Shown one piece after another: positions 1-8,794 of a stretch of 64,000 nucleotides of DNA (its first letter is position 1; every line of letters begins with the position of its first letter). The notes under the pieces were generated by a model. The model saw only the letters and a list, made by a program, of their open reading frames with translations, searched no databases and was not told where the DNA came from. This DNA is from CAIQJJ01 sp049325275 (GTDB lineage: Bacteria; Chloroflexota; Anaerolineae; Anaerolineales; UBA4823): positions 62,001 through 126,000 of the forward strand of contig JBMOLU010000073.1 of assembly GCA_049325275.1 (NCBI GenBank), in the 5' to 3' direction. The position numbers were made by a program, and so were the translations under genes.

Positions 1-402
1 TTAATCGACCGCGGCTACGACGGTACGATCGCCAGTATCTTTTCCAACAGCCCGGCAGAGGCTTTGGAACGCCTGGAAATGTTGGTCAAGCGTGGCGAAG
101 CGAACCTGCCCATCTCCTATCTACGTTCCCTGATCGCCTCATCGATCAACTTGATCGTGCAGCAAAGCCGCATGGACGATGGCTCACGTAGGGTGACTGC
201 CATCACCGAGATACAGGCCGGGCGAGGCGGGGGGTATGACTTGCACGATGTCTTCGTTTACCGGCAGGATGGCTGGAACGGTGAGAAAATCGACGGGCAT
301 TTCGAGGCCCGCCCGCTTCGTGCGCGCCTGCGGCAGCGCCTGATGTCTGCCCACGTCAAGTTACCGCCTTGTGTATTAGTAGAAGACAAGCCACAAGATT
401 AG
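1..402 (+). CDS. TadA/CpaF-family secretion ATPase, C-terminal part
   Basis: This is the last 133 residues of a protein whose start lies left of the window; the frame is open from base 1 to the TAG at 400-402. The block around LIVQQSRMDDGSRR followed by VTAITEI is the conserved C-terminal signature of the CpaF/TadA branch of type II/IV secretion ATPases, which power Tad pilus assembly from the cytoplasmic face of the membrane. The Walker A and B motifs would lie upstream and are not visible. The gene converges on the next one with a 4-base overlap of stop codons. Family assignment is firm; whether it serves a Tad pilus or another secretion system needs the upstream genes. Confidence 0.85.
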   Translation, partial: LIDRGYDGTIASIFSNSPAEALERLEMLVKRGEANLPISYLRSLIASSINLIVQQSRMDDGSRRVTAITEIQAGRGGGYDLHDVFVYRQDGWNGEKIDGHFEARPLRARLRQRLMSAHVKLPPCVLVEDKPQD

Positions 403-1013
403 TCACCTGGAACACAAAGTGATCCGCGTTCCACCATCTGTGTGGCAAGTTCCACCAGGTGCGCCCTGTCGAGAAAGCCAGCGCTGGAAGTTTCGTTGTG
501 GAGGTGCATCAGCGTATAGAAAAAGCCATCGCGCACCCATCGCAGCCGGAAAACCGGAGCATCTTTCTGCCATTCGCCCTCCCACCAATCCCCCCGCACG
601 AACTGCGCTTCGCATTCACCGATCTCGACAGTTTCGACGTTCACATCGGAAGGCCACTCCTCCTTGGGCCTGGCAGTCTGCTGGGTGATGAACAGCATTT
701 CCCCCGTATATCTTGGATCGTCCCACACGTAACGGGTGGTGACAGCCTGATACTCCGGGACGAAACGGACGTCTTTGCGTGTGTAACCGTCCGGAAGCGT
801 TGCCGGCAAGTTAACGGTGAAACCGGCCTCCTCTTCAACCTGGCAAAGCGGGTCTGCGGTGGCCTCGCTGCCGATACGGAGAGGCGCTGCTGTAACCAGG
901 GTTTCTGTAGGCGGCTTCACCGACGGCGTTGGCGCCGCAACCGGTGAAGCCAAACAGGCTGCCAGGCTGCAAGCCGCAATAGCAAGAAGAAGTACGTTTT
1001 TTGTTTTTTTCAT
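399..1013 (-). CDS. Predicted lipoprotein, unknown function
   Basis: A 204-residue protein. The chosen start (ATG at 1011-1013) is preceded by AAGGAG at good spacing and opens with MKKTKN, a hydrophobic stretch and the lipobox LAAC, so it should be exported and lipid-anchored. A short Pro/Thr-rich linker follows. The mature domain has the pattern FTVNLPATLPDGY and several Trp and acidic residues, resembling small extracytoplasmic domains seen after a linker in Chloroflexota lipoproteins. No catalytic motif is recognised. A longer frame reaches back to 1136 but lacks a ribosome-binding site and would bury the signal peptide. A large hairpin (1038-1089) lies just upstream. Confidence 0.7.
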   Translation of the reverse strand: MKKTKNVLLLAIAACSLAACLASPVAAPTPSVKPPTETLVTAAPLRIGSEATADPLCQVEEEAGFTVNLPATLPDGYTRKDVRFVPEYQAVTTRYVWDDPRYTGEMLFITQQTARPKEEWPSDVNVETVEIGECEAQFVRGDWWEGEWQKDAPVFRLRWVRDGFFYTLMHLHNETSSAGFLDRAHLVELATQMVERGSLCVPGD

Positions 1014-1037
1014 GAAAAGCTCCTTGTGAGCGAAACA

Positions 1038-1089
1038 GCGCTTGCACATCCGGGCGGGAAATCGCTTTCCCGTTGAAAGTTGCAAGCGC
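1038..1089. repeat. Nested inverted repeat (hairpin)
   Basis: The outer arms GCGCTTGCA (1038-1046) and TGCAAGCGC (1081-1089) pair perfectly over 9 bp. Inside them CGGGAAA (1055-1061) pairs with TTTCCCG (1066-1072) around a TCGC loop. It lies about 25 bases upstream of the lipoprotein start, so it would be in that transcript's leader. The inner arm resembles sequence near 7160-7186, so it may belong to a dispersed palindrome family. Confidence 0.6.
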
Positions 1090-1361
1090 AAGACCGGGAA
1101 GACGCGCACAAGGATACCCGAAAAATATCCAGACAACTTGACGATTACAGCACGATCGCCCCACGCCTACCATACAAACCGTCACGGTTTTCAGCTAGAG
1201 TCGAATCTGCGCCTGATGCTAGCGGATCAACCCCCGAACAGGCTACACAGGAGAGGTCAGCTCCATGGCTGAGATGATTTTCCGACTGGAATGTCAAAAG
1301 TGGTGCTATCGTATGGAAAAGTTGAAGCGCACTGATTTTGGGCTGTATCTACTGGAAGTGT

Positions 1362-1386
1362 GAAGGAAGGAAGGAAGGAAGGAAGG
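1362..1386 (+). repeat. GAAG tetranucleotide microsatellite over a ribosome-binding site
   Basis: Six tandem GAAG units plus one G end 6 bases before the ATG at 1393. The last GGAAGG copies can themselves act as Shine-Dalgarno sequence. Slippage would change leader length and the number of candidate ribosome-binding cores. Confidence 0.75.
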
Positions 1387-1392
1387 TGAAGT

Positions 1393-4300
1393 ATGCATCG
1401 TTACAGCATGAAAAGTATCCCTTTCTTTGGGATGGCTTGCGTGTTGATCTTTTTGGCTGCTTGCACAATTGCGCAGGCCAGCGCCACACCGCAGCCGACC
1501 TTCGCACCAATTTTCCTGCAGCCAACGATCACGACATCTCCCACCGGGACAACAACGCCAACTGTTCCTCCCACACCAACGGAGCGTACGCTGGCAGTTG
1601 TTTTCGAGTCTGATGGACTGATGTACTACGCCTATAAGGGGGTGAATACACGCCTGGGCAGGGCCAATGAATGGTGCGGCACGATCTCAAGCGACGGCTC
1701 GCTGGTGGCTTATCAACATAACGGGACGATATGGGTCGTTACACGTGATGGGACAAGTGAGCGGGAAGTTTTAAAGGTGAGAGACATTCCCGCTTTGTTC
1801 GATGGCACACCAAAAGAAGCGATATTTACCGTTCAGCGTGTAAATTGGGTAACCGGGGCACAATACCTGATGGTCCTGGTGGAAGCCAGAAGTGCTACAA
1901 AGGAATTATCGTCTCATACCCTTCTGGTCAGTGTTGATACCAACCAAACAAAAATCGTTCTGCCAGGCAAGGGAAATGTTCGCTGGATTCAATCATCGCC
2001 GGATGGACAGAAGCTGGCTTTTACGCGCGAGCAAGCAGTTTATGTGATAGACCAAAGAGGAAATAGCCTGGCTGAATTCGCAATTGTAAGTGGTCAGTTG
2101 GAATTCAAAAACGGGGCAGCGCCAGCTGTATGGCGGGCTAACTCACAATCCTTGTTGATCGCAGTGCATTTGCCAGAAGATAAGCGCGTTACAATCTGGG
2201 AAGCTTTTGTCGATGGTTCACCAACAAAACAATTGGCCGAAGTAACTGCTTACTGGCTCCAACTCTCCTTGCAGGGAAAATACATTGCTTATGAAGACCT
2301 GGAGCATAGCAATCGCCTGATGATGCTGGATAGAGAAACCAACATTGCACTGCCCAAGCTTCAAAGTTTCGTTTCGTGGTTGTCTGATGAAAAGTTCCTC
2401 GTGCTTGAAAGCGAACGGTATTGGGTTTTATCATTCCAGAACGCTCTAAACCCATCCACAAAAGAAATGACCCCGCTGCAACCGCTTGATTTGAAACTAA
2501 AGTGGAACAGGGAACAGCTGTTCACCGACGAAGCCGGTGGACACGGGTTACTGCGCAGCGAGAATGGGGATGTCTTCCTGATTTCCGAGCTTGGCGATAC
2601 GTACTTCGACCTCCCGGAAATTCATCGAATATGCGAAATTGCAGCAGTACCCAACTTGCCCGCCCTTCCTGCTGCAACTTTCACACCGGAACAACCAACC
2701 CAGCCTGCCGGAGGAGAAGCGGTCATCGTGCCCAACGCTGATCTGCTTTATGTAGATGCCCAGCGGCGGCTGATGCTCTTCAATCCATTCACGCATCAAC
2801 GCGGTATTCTGATTGATCCAACCCAATTCTTCGTCCGCACTGAAAGCCTGAAAGCCTGGAACGATCCAGGACCAGTTGCCGCATACAATATGGTGTGGCA
2901 GTATCAACTGAGCAAAGATGGTGAGCGGCTACTGTTTATCTTGAACGGGTACACAACGCAATATCCCTGGTGCGCCACGTATGAGATGCATCTTGTGACA
3001 GGCCAACGAACCCTGATTAGTGAGTGGCGATGTGATCCGGCTGCGCAAGGGAAAGAAGAACAACTATTCGCCTACACACTATCGCCCGATAGAAAGTGGG
3101 CAGCGTATATGCAGGGGGAAAACGTTTACTTGAGAGATATAACAACCAACACCCTGGATAAAATGATAGGGAAGTGCATCCCGGATGGGGAAGATGCAAG
3201 CGGGGGAAGCGGACGCCGTTGTAAAGGTCCATTCTTGTGGTCGCCAGACAACCGTGCCGTTGCCTGGCATGACCGGTATGGTATCTGGATAGCGGCAATC
3301 GAGCAATCTGAAGCTCGGCTGATATATGCAAACAGCGAAGAAAACTTTCTCTCGTACTTTCCCGTCTCGTGGTCACCTGATGGGCATTTCCTGATGGTAC
3401 ATACGGTTTATTACGAAGGCAGCGGTGAAGGCATCGTTGATACGCATACCGGCTCTTATGTGAGCATTCCCGGCACGAACGCCTATACCTTTCCTGGCGC
3501 TATTGTCATTTGGCTGGCGGACGGCCGCGTGTTAACGCTCAGCCTGCCATATCCAGACTCCGACCACTCACATCCTTACGGAAGCATTTACCATATCGAA
3601 AATGACCGTATCCTCTCGCTGAACGAGGATGCTTACTTCAACATTCCGGTGAGCCGACCCTATGAGCCATTTGCCTTATCTCAAGGGCCTGACGGCGAAC
3701 TGCGTTTTGGCATGGCAATTACCGACGCTAGAGATTACGAGTGGTGGCTGCCCAAACTTTCAGAGGCTGAAAAGATGGATGCCGGCATGTACGTGATGGA
3801 TACCGATACACAACACCCCTACCGCCTGGCTCCTTTGCCAAACGATTTAAACGGCAGCAATGCGCCAGCAAGGTGGACATCGGATGGCAGCGGCGTCGTT
3901 GTCGAAATGTATCAACGTGACCCACGCAGTGGTTTCCTGACTTACGAACTCTTCTACCTATCTCGCCAAAACAATTCACTTATTCCACTGGCTGACCTCA
4001 TCGGCGAAGAATTTCTTCCCTATGCAGAACTTTTGGCTTGGCTCCCCGGAAACATTCACCCCACAATCATCACAGTGACTCCCAGTCCAACAAGAGTTCC
4101 CACAAAAACACCAACCGTCACATACACACCCACAAACACCCGCCCACCGACCTTGACACATACACCGTCTCTTACACCTACCCCAAGTCGCACCCTCACG
4201 CCATCCAATACACCTACGATCACACCGACCACACCACCTTCACAGACACCCACTGCGAACTATCTGCTGCATACGCTCGACGGTCACAGCCAGCGTGTCA

Positions 4301-5151
4301 ACGGCATAGCCTTCAGCCCGGATGGCAGCACCATTGCTTCAGCCAGCCGCGATCAGCATATCCGCCTGTGGGAAGTTTCCACCGGCACACTGCGACTGAC
4401 GTTGGCCGGTCACACCGGCAGCGTCACAAGTGTTGCCTTCAGCGCTGACGGCAAGTGGCTTGCCTCTGGCGGCAGCAAGAACGATCAGACGATCCGTTTG
4501 TGGGATGCCGCTACGGATTCTCCAGTCCACATCATCGAAGTGGGCGCCCCCGTTTACGCGCTTGCCTTCGCCCCCGACAACACGGTTATTGCAGCAGCAG
4601 GACAGGATGGCCCCATTACCCTGTGGAGCGTTTCATCAGGCGAGAAACGAGCCACTTTCAATGGACACACAGCTGCGGTTTGGGGACTGGCCTTCAGTCC
4701 AGATGGCACACGCCTGGTTTCCGGCAGTTCAGATGGCAAGGTATGCCTTTGGGACGTAGCCAGCGGTGTCTCGATGAACACCCTACACATGGAATTGGGC
4801 GAAGTTTACACCATCGCCTATCATCCTACCGGCGAGACCTTTGCTGCCGGATACCAGGGTGGCCAGGTATGTACCTGGCAAACCGAAGACCCTGCGAGTG
4901 CTCCACAATGTTTCGCCGCTAATCGTGTTGCAGTCAACAGCCTGGCTTTTAGTCCTGATGGTAGCTTGCTGGCTTCGGGCGGTTCCGATCAACGTGTGCT
5001 GTTATTAAACAGCCTCGGGCAAATCGAGCATGAACTTTATGGACACAGTGGGTGGGTACTGGGTGTTGCCTTCAGCCCGGATGGCAGTCGGCTGGCATCG
5101 GCAGGCGGCGATGGCGATCATACGGTCCGGGTGTGGAAAATCCAACCCTAA
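1393..5151 (+). CDS. Double beta-propeller lipoprotein (PD40-like region, PT linker, WD40)
   Basis: A 1252-residue predicted lipoprotein: MHRYSMKSIP, a hydrophobic segment and lipobox LAAC near residue 24. Residues about 50-890 consist of TolB/PD40-style repeats, with recurrent WSPDG/SPDR and FTREQAVYVID-like strands. Residues about 892-956 form a Thr/Pro-rich low-complexity linker, probably extended and surface exposed. Residues 957-1252 contain seven WD40 repeats (FSPDG...LASGG...IRLWDV), enough for one closed seven-bladed propeller. Such propellers are binding scaffolds; no enzymatic motif is seen. The start is fixed by the adjacent GAAG-rich ribosome-binding region. Two decayed propeller fragments elsewhere in the window (21780-21990 and 40260-40628) suggest related genes have been lost. 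Confidence 0.85.
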   Translation: MHRYSMKSIPFFGMACVLIFLAACTIAQASATPQPTFAPIFLQPTITTSPTGTTTPTVPPTPTERTLAVVFESDGLMYYAYKGVNTRLGRANEWCGTISSDGSLVAYQHNGTIWVVTRDGTSEREVLKVRDIPALFDGTPKEAIFTVQRVNWVTGAQYLMVLVEARSATKELSSHTLLVSVDTNQTKIVLPGKGNVRWIQSSPDGQKLAFTREQAVYVIDQRGNSLAEFAIVSGQLEFKNGAAPAVWRANSQSLLIAVHLPEDKRVTIWEAFVDGSPTKQLAEVTAYWLQLSLQGKYIAYEDLEHSNRLMMLDRETNIALPKLQSFVSWLSDEKFLVLESERYWVLSFQNALNPSTKEMTPLQPLDLKLKWNREQLFTDEAGGHGLLRSENGDVFLISELGDTYFDLPEIHRICEIAAVPNLPALPAATFTPEQPTQPAGGEAVIVPNADLLYVDAQRRLMLFNPFTHQRGILIDPTQFFVRTESLKAWNDPGPVAAYNMVWQYQLSKDGERLLFILNGYTTQYPWCATYEMHLVTGQRTLISEWRCDPAAQGKEEQLFAYTLSPDRKWAAYMQGENVYLRDITTNTLDKMIGKCIPDGEDASGGSGRRCKGPFLWSPDNRAVAWHDRYGIWIAAIEQSEARLIYANSEENFLSYFPVSWSPDGHFLMVHTVYYEGSGEGIVDTHTGSYVSIPGTNAYTFPGAIVIWLADGRVLTLSLPYPDSDHSHPYGSIYHIENDRILSLNEDAYFNIPVSRPYEPFALSQGPDGELRFGMAITDARDYEWWLPKLSEAEKMDAGMYVMDTDTQHPYRLAPLPNDLNGSNAPARWTSDGSGVVVEMYQRDPRSGFLTYELFYLSRQNNSLIPLADLIGEEFLPYAELLAWLPGNIHPTIITVTPSPTRVPTKTPTVTYTPTNTRPPTLTHTPSLTPTPSRTLTPSNTPTITPTTPPSQTPTANYLLHTLDGHSQRVNGIAFSPDGSTIASASRDQHIRLWEVSTGTLRLTLAGHTGSVTSVAFSADGKWLASGGSKNDQTIRLWDAATDSPVHIIEVGAPVYALAFAPDNTVIAAAGQDGPITLWSVSSGEKRATFNGHTAAVWGLAFSPDGTRLVSGSSDGKVCLWDVASGVSMNTLHMELGEVYTIAYHPTGETFAAGYQGGQVCTWQTEDPASAPQCFAANRVAVNSLAFSPDGSLLASGGSDQRVLLLNSLGQIEHELYGHSGWVLGVAFSPDGSRLASAGGDGDHTVRVWKIQP

Positions 5152-5154
5152 AGA

Positions 5155-5199
5155 CCCCAGTTGGTATAATTCAACGACGGCTCATCATCAAAACTGGGG
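5155..5199 (+). promoter_or_regulatory. Candidate promoter and hairpin upstream of lactate permease
   Basis: TATAAT at 5165-5170 is a good -10 for the permease gene (start 5234). It lies in the loop of an inverted repeat, CCCCAGTT (5155-5162) with AACTGGGG (5192-5199). Immediately after it comes GCCGTGCCGC...GCGGGCTAGGG (to about 5224), matching the core of the 80-bp repeat at 11661-11820. No clear -35 is seen. Confidence 0.45.
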
Positions 5200-5233
5200 C
5201 CGTGCCGCTTTGTGCGGGCTAGGGAGACGATAT

Positions 5234-6985
5234 ATGCCACTATTCATTCAGGCGGTGTTGGCCGCATTGCCCATTTTACTTGCTGCGGGCCTATTGGTTG
5301 CCTTTCGTTGGCCCGCTCGCCGGGTGATGCCGGTCGTCTATTTTTTGACCGTCGGCATTGGCCTGGCGTTGTGGGAAATGCCGCTGCGTGCGGTTGCTGC
5401 ATCAACAATCCAGGGGCTATTCATTACTTTTGACATTCTGTTCATCGTATTTGGAGCCATCCTGCTGTTGGCCGTGCTCAAGCAGTCAGGGGCAATCCCG
5501 GTCATCCGACAGATGTTTATGGATATCAGCCCAGACCGCCGTGTGCAGGTGATCATCATCGCCTGGCTTTTCGGTTCATTTTTAGAAGGTGCATCGGGCT
5601 TCGGCACGCCAGCAGCAATCGTCGCCCCACTCCTCGTCGCACTGGGCTTCCCCGCCATGGCAGCCGTGATGCTCGGCTTGATGGTCCAGAGCACGGCTGT
5701 GACTTTCGGTGCGGTCGGTACGCCTGTGTTGATCGGCATGACGGGCGGGCTGGAAAGTCCGGCGCTGGCCGCCAGGCTGGCCGAAGTCAACCTGACGTTC
5801 AACGATTATCGACTGCTCGTCACCGCACAGGCTGCCAGCATTCACGCCATCGTCGGCACCCTGATGCCGACCTTCATGGTGGTCATGATGACGCGCTTCT
5901 TTGGCAAAAATCGCTCCTGGACGGACGGGATGTCGATCCTGCCCTTTTCGCTTTTCGGGGGTCTGGCGTTCACATTGCCCTACGTACTGACCGGGGTACT
6001 GCTCGGGCCGGAGTTTCCATCGCTGTTGGGCGCGCTGGTTGGCCTGGCAATCGTCATTACAGCGGCGAGGCGCGGCTTCCTGGTCCCTGCGGATACCTGG
6101 GATTTCCCCGCAGAGAGCGAATGGCCTGTTGAGTGGATGGGGACGATCGGCCGCTTGAAGCAACCGTCCCGCGAGAAGGTAGAACTGGCGGACGATGGCG
6201 CGCAGGTGCGGCAAGAAGCCCCCGGCCGCTTGATGTCCGTTTGGATGGCCTGGCTGCCGTACGGTTTACTGGCAGCCGGTCTGGTAATCACCCGTCTACC
6301 GGCACTTGGCGTCGGGAAGTGGCTGCAAGACGCGTTGCGCATCCAATTGGAGTCTATCTTCAACACACCGATCTCGGCCGCAACCACGCCGCTCTATCTT
6401 CCGGCAGCGGTGCTGATCCTGGTCGTGTTCCTGACCATTGGCCTACACCGTATGCGGGGCGAGCAGGTGCGAGCAGCCTTCTCCGAGGCGAGCGGCATCC
6501 TGCTGAGTGCCGGCTTCGTGCTGCTGTTTGCCGTGCCGATGGTGCGCGTCTACATCAACTCCGGCTTTAACGCTGCCAATCTGCCGAGTATGCCAATCGC
6601 CATGGCAGAATGGGCGGCAGCCAATGTCGGTAGGGTGTGGCCACTGCTGGCGCCTAGCATTGGCGCGTTGGGGGCCTTTATCGCTGGCAGCAACACCATC
6701 AGCAACCTGATGTTCAGCCTGTTCCAGTTCAGTATTGCGGAGCAGCTTTCAATTTCCGGAACGCTTGTCGTTGCGCTGCAAGCGGTTGGCGCAGCGGCAG
6801 GGAATATGATTGCCATCCACAATATCGTCGCTGCGGCGGCAACGGTTGGCCTGTTGGGTCGCGAAGGCGCTTTACTACGGAAAACGGTCATTCCGACTCT
6901 CTACTACGTTGTTGCAACCGGTTTGCTGGGCTTGGTAGCAGTCTATCTGCTCCATGTGGGTGACCCTGTCATTCTAACAAAGTAA
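5234..6985 (+). CDS. lctP: L-lactate permease family transporter
   Basis: A 583-residue, very hydrophobic protein of the LctP family, secondary transporters that take up L-lactate, D-lactate and glycolate with protons. Supporting blocks are FGSFLEGASGFGTPAAI (around residue 115) and TAVTFGAVGTPVLIG soon after, both typical of the family; about 12-14 membrane segments can be drawn. The family usually runs 530-590 residues. The start ATG at 5234 follows GGGAGACGA and begins with a hydrophobic segment. The frame extends back into the WD40 gene at 5030, but that upstream part is out-of-frame WD40 DNA. No lactate dehydrogenase or lactate utilisation gene lies beside it. Confidence 0.9.
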   Translation: MPLFIQAVLAALPILLAAGLLVAFRWPARRVMPVVYFLTVGIGLALWEMPLRAVAASTIQGLFITFDILFIVFGAILLLAVLKQSGAIPVIRQMFMDISPDRRVQVIIIAWLFGSFLEGASGFGTPAAIVAPLLVALGFPAMAAVMLGLMVQSTAVTFGAVGTPVLIGMTGGLESPALAARLAEVNLTFNDYRLLVTAQAASIHAIVGTLMPTFMVVMMTRFFGKNRSWTDGMSILPFSLFGGLAFTLPYVLTGVLLGPEFPSLLGALVGLAIVITAARRGFLVPADTWDFPAESEWPVEWMGTIGRLKQPSREKVELADDGAQVRQEAPGRLMSVWMAWLPYGLLAAGLVITRLPALGVGKWLQDALRIQLESIFNTPISAATTPLYLPAAVLILVVFLTIGLHRMRGEQVRAAFSEASGILLSAGFVLLFAVPMVRVYINSGFNAANLPSMPIAMAEWAAANVGRVWPLLAPSIGALGAFIAGSNTISNLMFSLFQFSIAEQLSISGTLVVALQAVGAAAGNMIAIHNIVAAAATVGLLGREGALLRKTVIPTLYYVVATGLLGLVAVYLLHVGDPVILTK

Positions 6986-7072
6986 TGCCCGTGCCGGGTA
7001 TCCCCTTTACCGGTTACAACAATGAACCTGGCATGCGGCAGTTGTCGTCTGATCTGCCTCATGGAGTGTTGC

Positions 7073-7741
7073 ATGCATCGTCGTCATACAAGTCGCAACC
7101 TGTGGGCGATCGCACTGTTCATTGCTGCGTGTTTGTGCCTAAACACCGCCTCACGCTACGGGAAAGGAGAGCGATTTCCCCCGGGCCGTTCGGACCATTC
7201 CCATAAAGTTTTTTTATCGTACGTTGTCCGTTCGAATCCTGCGCGCCCCGTCGCAGCCGATGCGGGAAGAGATAGCGTTCGTTCCCTTGAAAGTATCTTC
7301 CCCGCCAGCGCGCTGCCCACGTGCACCTTCTTCGTCATCGTTGTGGTGGTACTCTGGGTTATTTACGATGCGAAACGTGATCGGCTGTCAGGTTTTAACA
7401 CGCAACAGCGCAACGCATTGGCGCTACAAAACAAGTCGTTGGCAATATGGGTGCTGCTCCTGTTGTTGGCAGCGTGCCTGTACCCCTTGTTGAAAGCGAT
7501 TCCGCATTCGCAAGGGCTTACCCAATTGTTCGTAGGCGTATACATCCTGGTTGGAATAGGGATCGCCGTTTTTATTGCGGTCAGTTCGATAACCTCTGGA
7601 GCTTCTATCATCACACGTGATAGGTGGAAACGCGATTACGCCAAAGGTGACGATGCCGTTGTGAATGGGATTGGGTTGCTGCTGTACCTGGGAATCGCCA
7701 TCCTGATCTTATGGTTGATCAGCACGCATGGTGGTCGATAG
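7073..7741 (+). CDS. Small membrane protein, unknown function
   Basis: About 222 residues if started at the ATG at 7073; an in-frame ATG also exists at 7022 and neither has a strong ribosome-binding site. A hydrophobic N-terminal segment is followed by a low-complexity stretch that looks little like protein. From about residue 78 there is convincing membrane protein: three or four hydrophobic helices (FFVIVVVVLWVIY, IWVLLLLLAACLY, LFVGVYILVGIGIAVF, GIGLLLYLGIAILILWL). The true gene may start later, near 7300. It overlaps or abuts the following kinase gene. I recognise no family. Confidence 0.45.
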   Translation: MHRRHTSRNLWAIALFIAACLCLNTASRYGKGERFPPGRSDHSHKVFLSYVVRSNPARPVAADAGRDSVRSLESIFPASALPTCTFFVIVVVVLWVIYDAKRDRLSGFNTQQRNALALQNKSLAIWVLLLLLAACLYPLLKAIPHSQGLTQLFVGVYILVGIGIAVFIAVSSITSGASIITRDRWKRDYAKGDDAVVNGIGLLLYLGIAILILWLISTHGGR

Positions 7742-7751
7742 CGGAGGACAT

Positions 7752-8747
7752 ATGGTGGAAAATCTGATCGAACGAAAAGAAACACATCAAATCATGGCCA
7801 AACTGCTCGCCTATCTAAAAAGTGAGCTGTGCGATCCTGCGATTGCATACCGTGCACCACTAATGAAGGTAAAGGGAGGAAACGAAACGGCTACGTTTTG
7901 CTTCGAGCTAACCGGTGCTCCACAAACCTGGAGTCGGCGTTTGATATTACGGTTGTACCCTGAATACCGTGCACCCGAAGATGCTGCCTGGGAGAGCAGC
8001 GTACAAAACGCGCTGGCAAACGCCGGGTATCCAGTTGCCAGCACCTACGCCGTATGCACGGACAGGTCCATCCTGGGAGGCGCATTCTTCATCATGGAAT
8101 GCTTGCCGGGAGAGACTCTGTGGAAAGCCCCCGTGGAGGCAATCCCTGTGCTGTTGGGAAAATCCCATGCTGCCTTGCACCGGATCGATCCGGGGTTCCT
8201 GCTCGGGTTGTTGCGTGAGCAAGGTTTTGACGAGAATCGATATATTTTCGGCAAACTGTATGACCGGCTGCCGGGCCTTGCGGAAGAACACCCCTGGATG
8301 CGTGAGATTGTAGCCTGGCTCATCGAGAACCGCCCACCCGAACCGGAGCATCTGGTCATCTGCCACAACGACTTTCACCCAGGCAATATCCTCGTTCGGG
8401 ATGGTGAAGTAACCGGTGTGCTGGACTGGCATCTTTCCATTGCAGACCCTGCTCTAGATATCGCCAACACAATTAAACTGATCACCGTACACTGCAAAAA
8501 CTCACCGGGTTCCGAAGTGGTCGATTGGGATCTGTTTCTACGGTCGTATCTCGCAGCATACCAGGCGCAGGTTTCTCTGGGCATCCCGAATGTAGATTAC
8601 TTCCGAGTTTTGCGAAGTCTCGCCGATCTTTACGACGGTTTCATGGGAAACCAGCATCTGCGTCAACCATGCTTTCGAAAGGACCTGGTTGCGTTCATCC
8701 ATGAAGCCACGGGCATTTGGGTGCAGCTTCCTGAAATCATGATATAA
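7752..8747 (+). CDS. Aminoglycoside phosphotransferase (APH)-family kinase
   Basis: A 331-residue cytoplasmic protein of the APH/choline-kinase-like fold. The catalytic loop reads ICHNDFHPGNIL (Brenner-type HxDxxxxN) and the metal-binding loop VTGVLDWHLSIADPALDIA contains the Asp equivalent to DFG. These are the ATP-dependent small-molecule kinase signatures. The substrate is unknown; members phosphorylate sugars, choline, homoserine or antibiotics, and nothing here points specifically to resistance. GGAGG at 7743-7747 selects the ATG at 7752; the frame extends to 7728, overlapping the preceding gene. Confidence 0.8.
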   Translation: MVENLIERKETHQIMAKLLAYLKSELCDPAIAYRAPLMKVKGGNETATFCFELTGAPQTWSRRLILRLYPEYRAPEDAAWESSVQNALANAGYPVASTYAVCTDRSILGGAFFIMECLPGETLWKAPVEAIPVLLGKSHAALHRIDPGFLLGLLREQGFDENRYIFGKLYDRLPGLAEEHPWMREIVAWLIENRPPEPEHLVICHNDFHPGNILVRDGEVTGVLDWHLSIADPALDIANTIKLITVHCKNSPGSEVVDWDLFLRSYLAAYQAQVSLGIPNVDYFRVLRSLADLYDGFMGNQHLRQPCFRKDLVAFIHEATGIWVQLPEIMI

Positions 8748-8766
8748 TTAGCGATAATGATTATTT
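8743..8766 (+). promoter_or_regulatory. Promoter -10 and PerR/Fur-box-like operator
   Basis: TATAAT at 8743-8748 is followed by a palindromic core ATAATGATTAT (8754-8764), matching the centre of the PerR box TTATAATNATTATAA. The match is exact over the inner 11 positions and poor at the ends. It lies 30-50 bases upstream of the regulator at 8795, so autoregulation is likely. Confidence 0.6.
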
Positions 8767-8794
8767 ATAGATATTGGTTACGAAAAGAAACCCT

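Larger units (their letters stand above)
1014..1392. other. Divergent intergenic region
   Basis: These 379 bases separate the leftward lipoprotein gene from the rightward beta-propeller gene. They hold a long hairpin (1038-1089) and, at the right end, a GAAG microsatellite (1362-1386). Short frames here have no recognisable protein features. I see no convincing -35/-10 pair. Confidence 0.5.

Noticed and set aside
4056..4253. Val/Gly-rich leftward frame opposite the WD40 gene
   Set aside because: It is the complement of the Thr/Pro linker; low-complexity DNA gives open frames on both strands.
7225..7252. GTCCGTTCGAATCCTGCGCGCC, resembling a tRNA T-arm and 3' end
   Set aside because: The T-stem bases do not pair and no anticodon or D-arm lies upstream; at most a tRNA-end fragment by chance.
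7752..8747. Antibiotic-resistance aminoglycoside kinase
   Set aside because: Only the generic APH fold motifs are present; nothing ties it to a known resistance enzyme.
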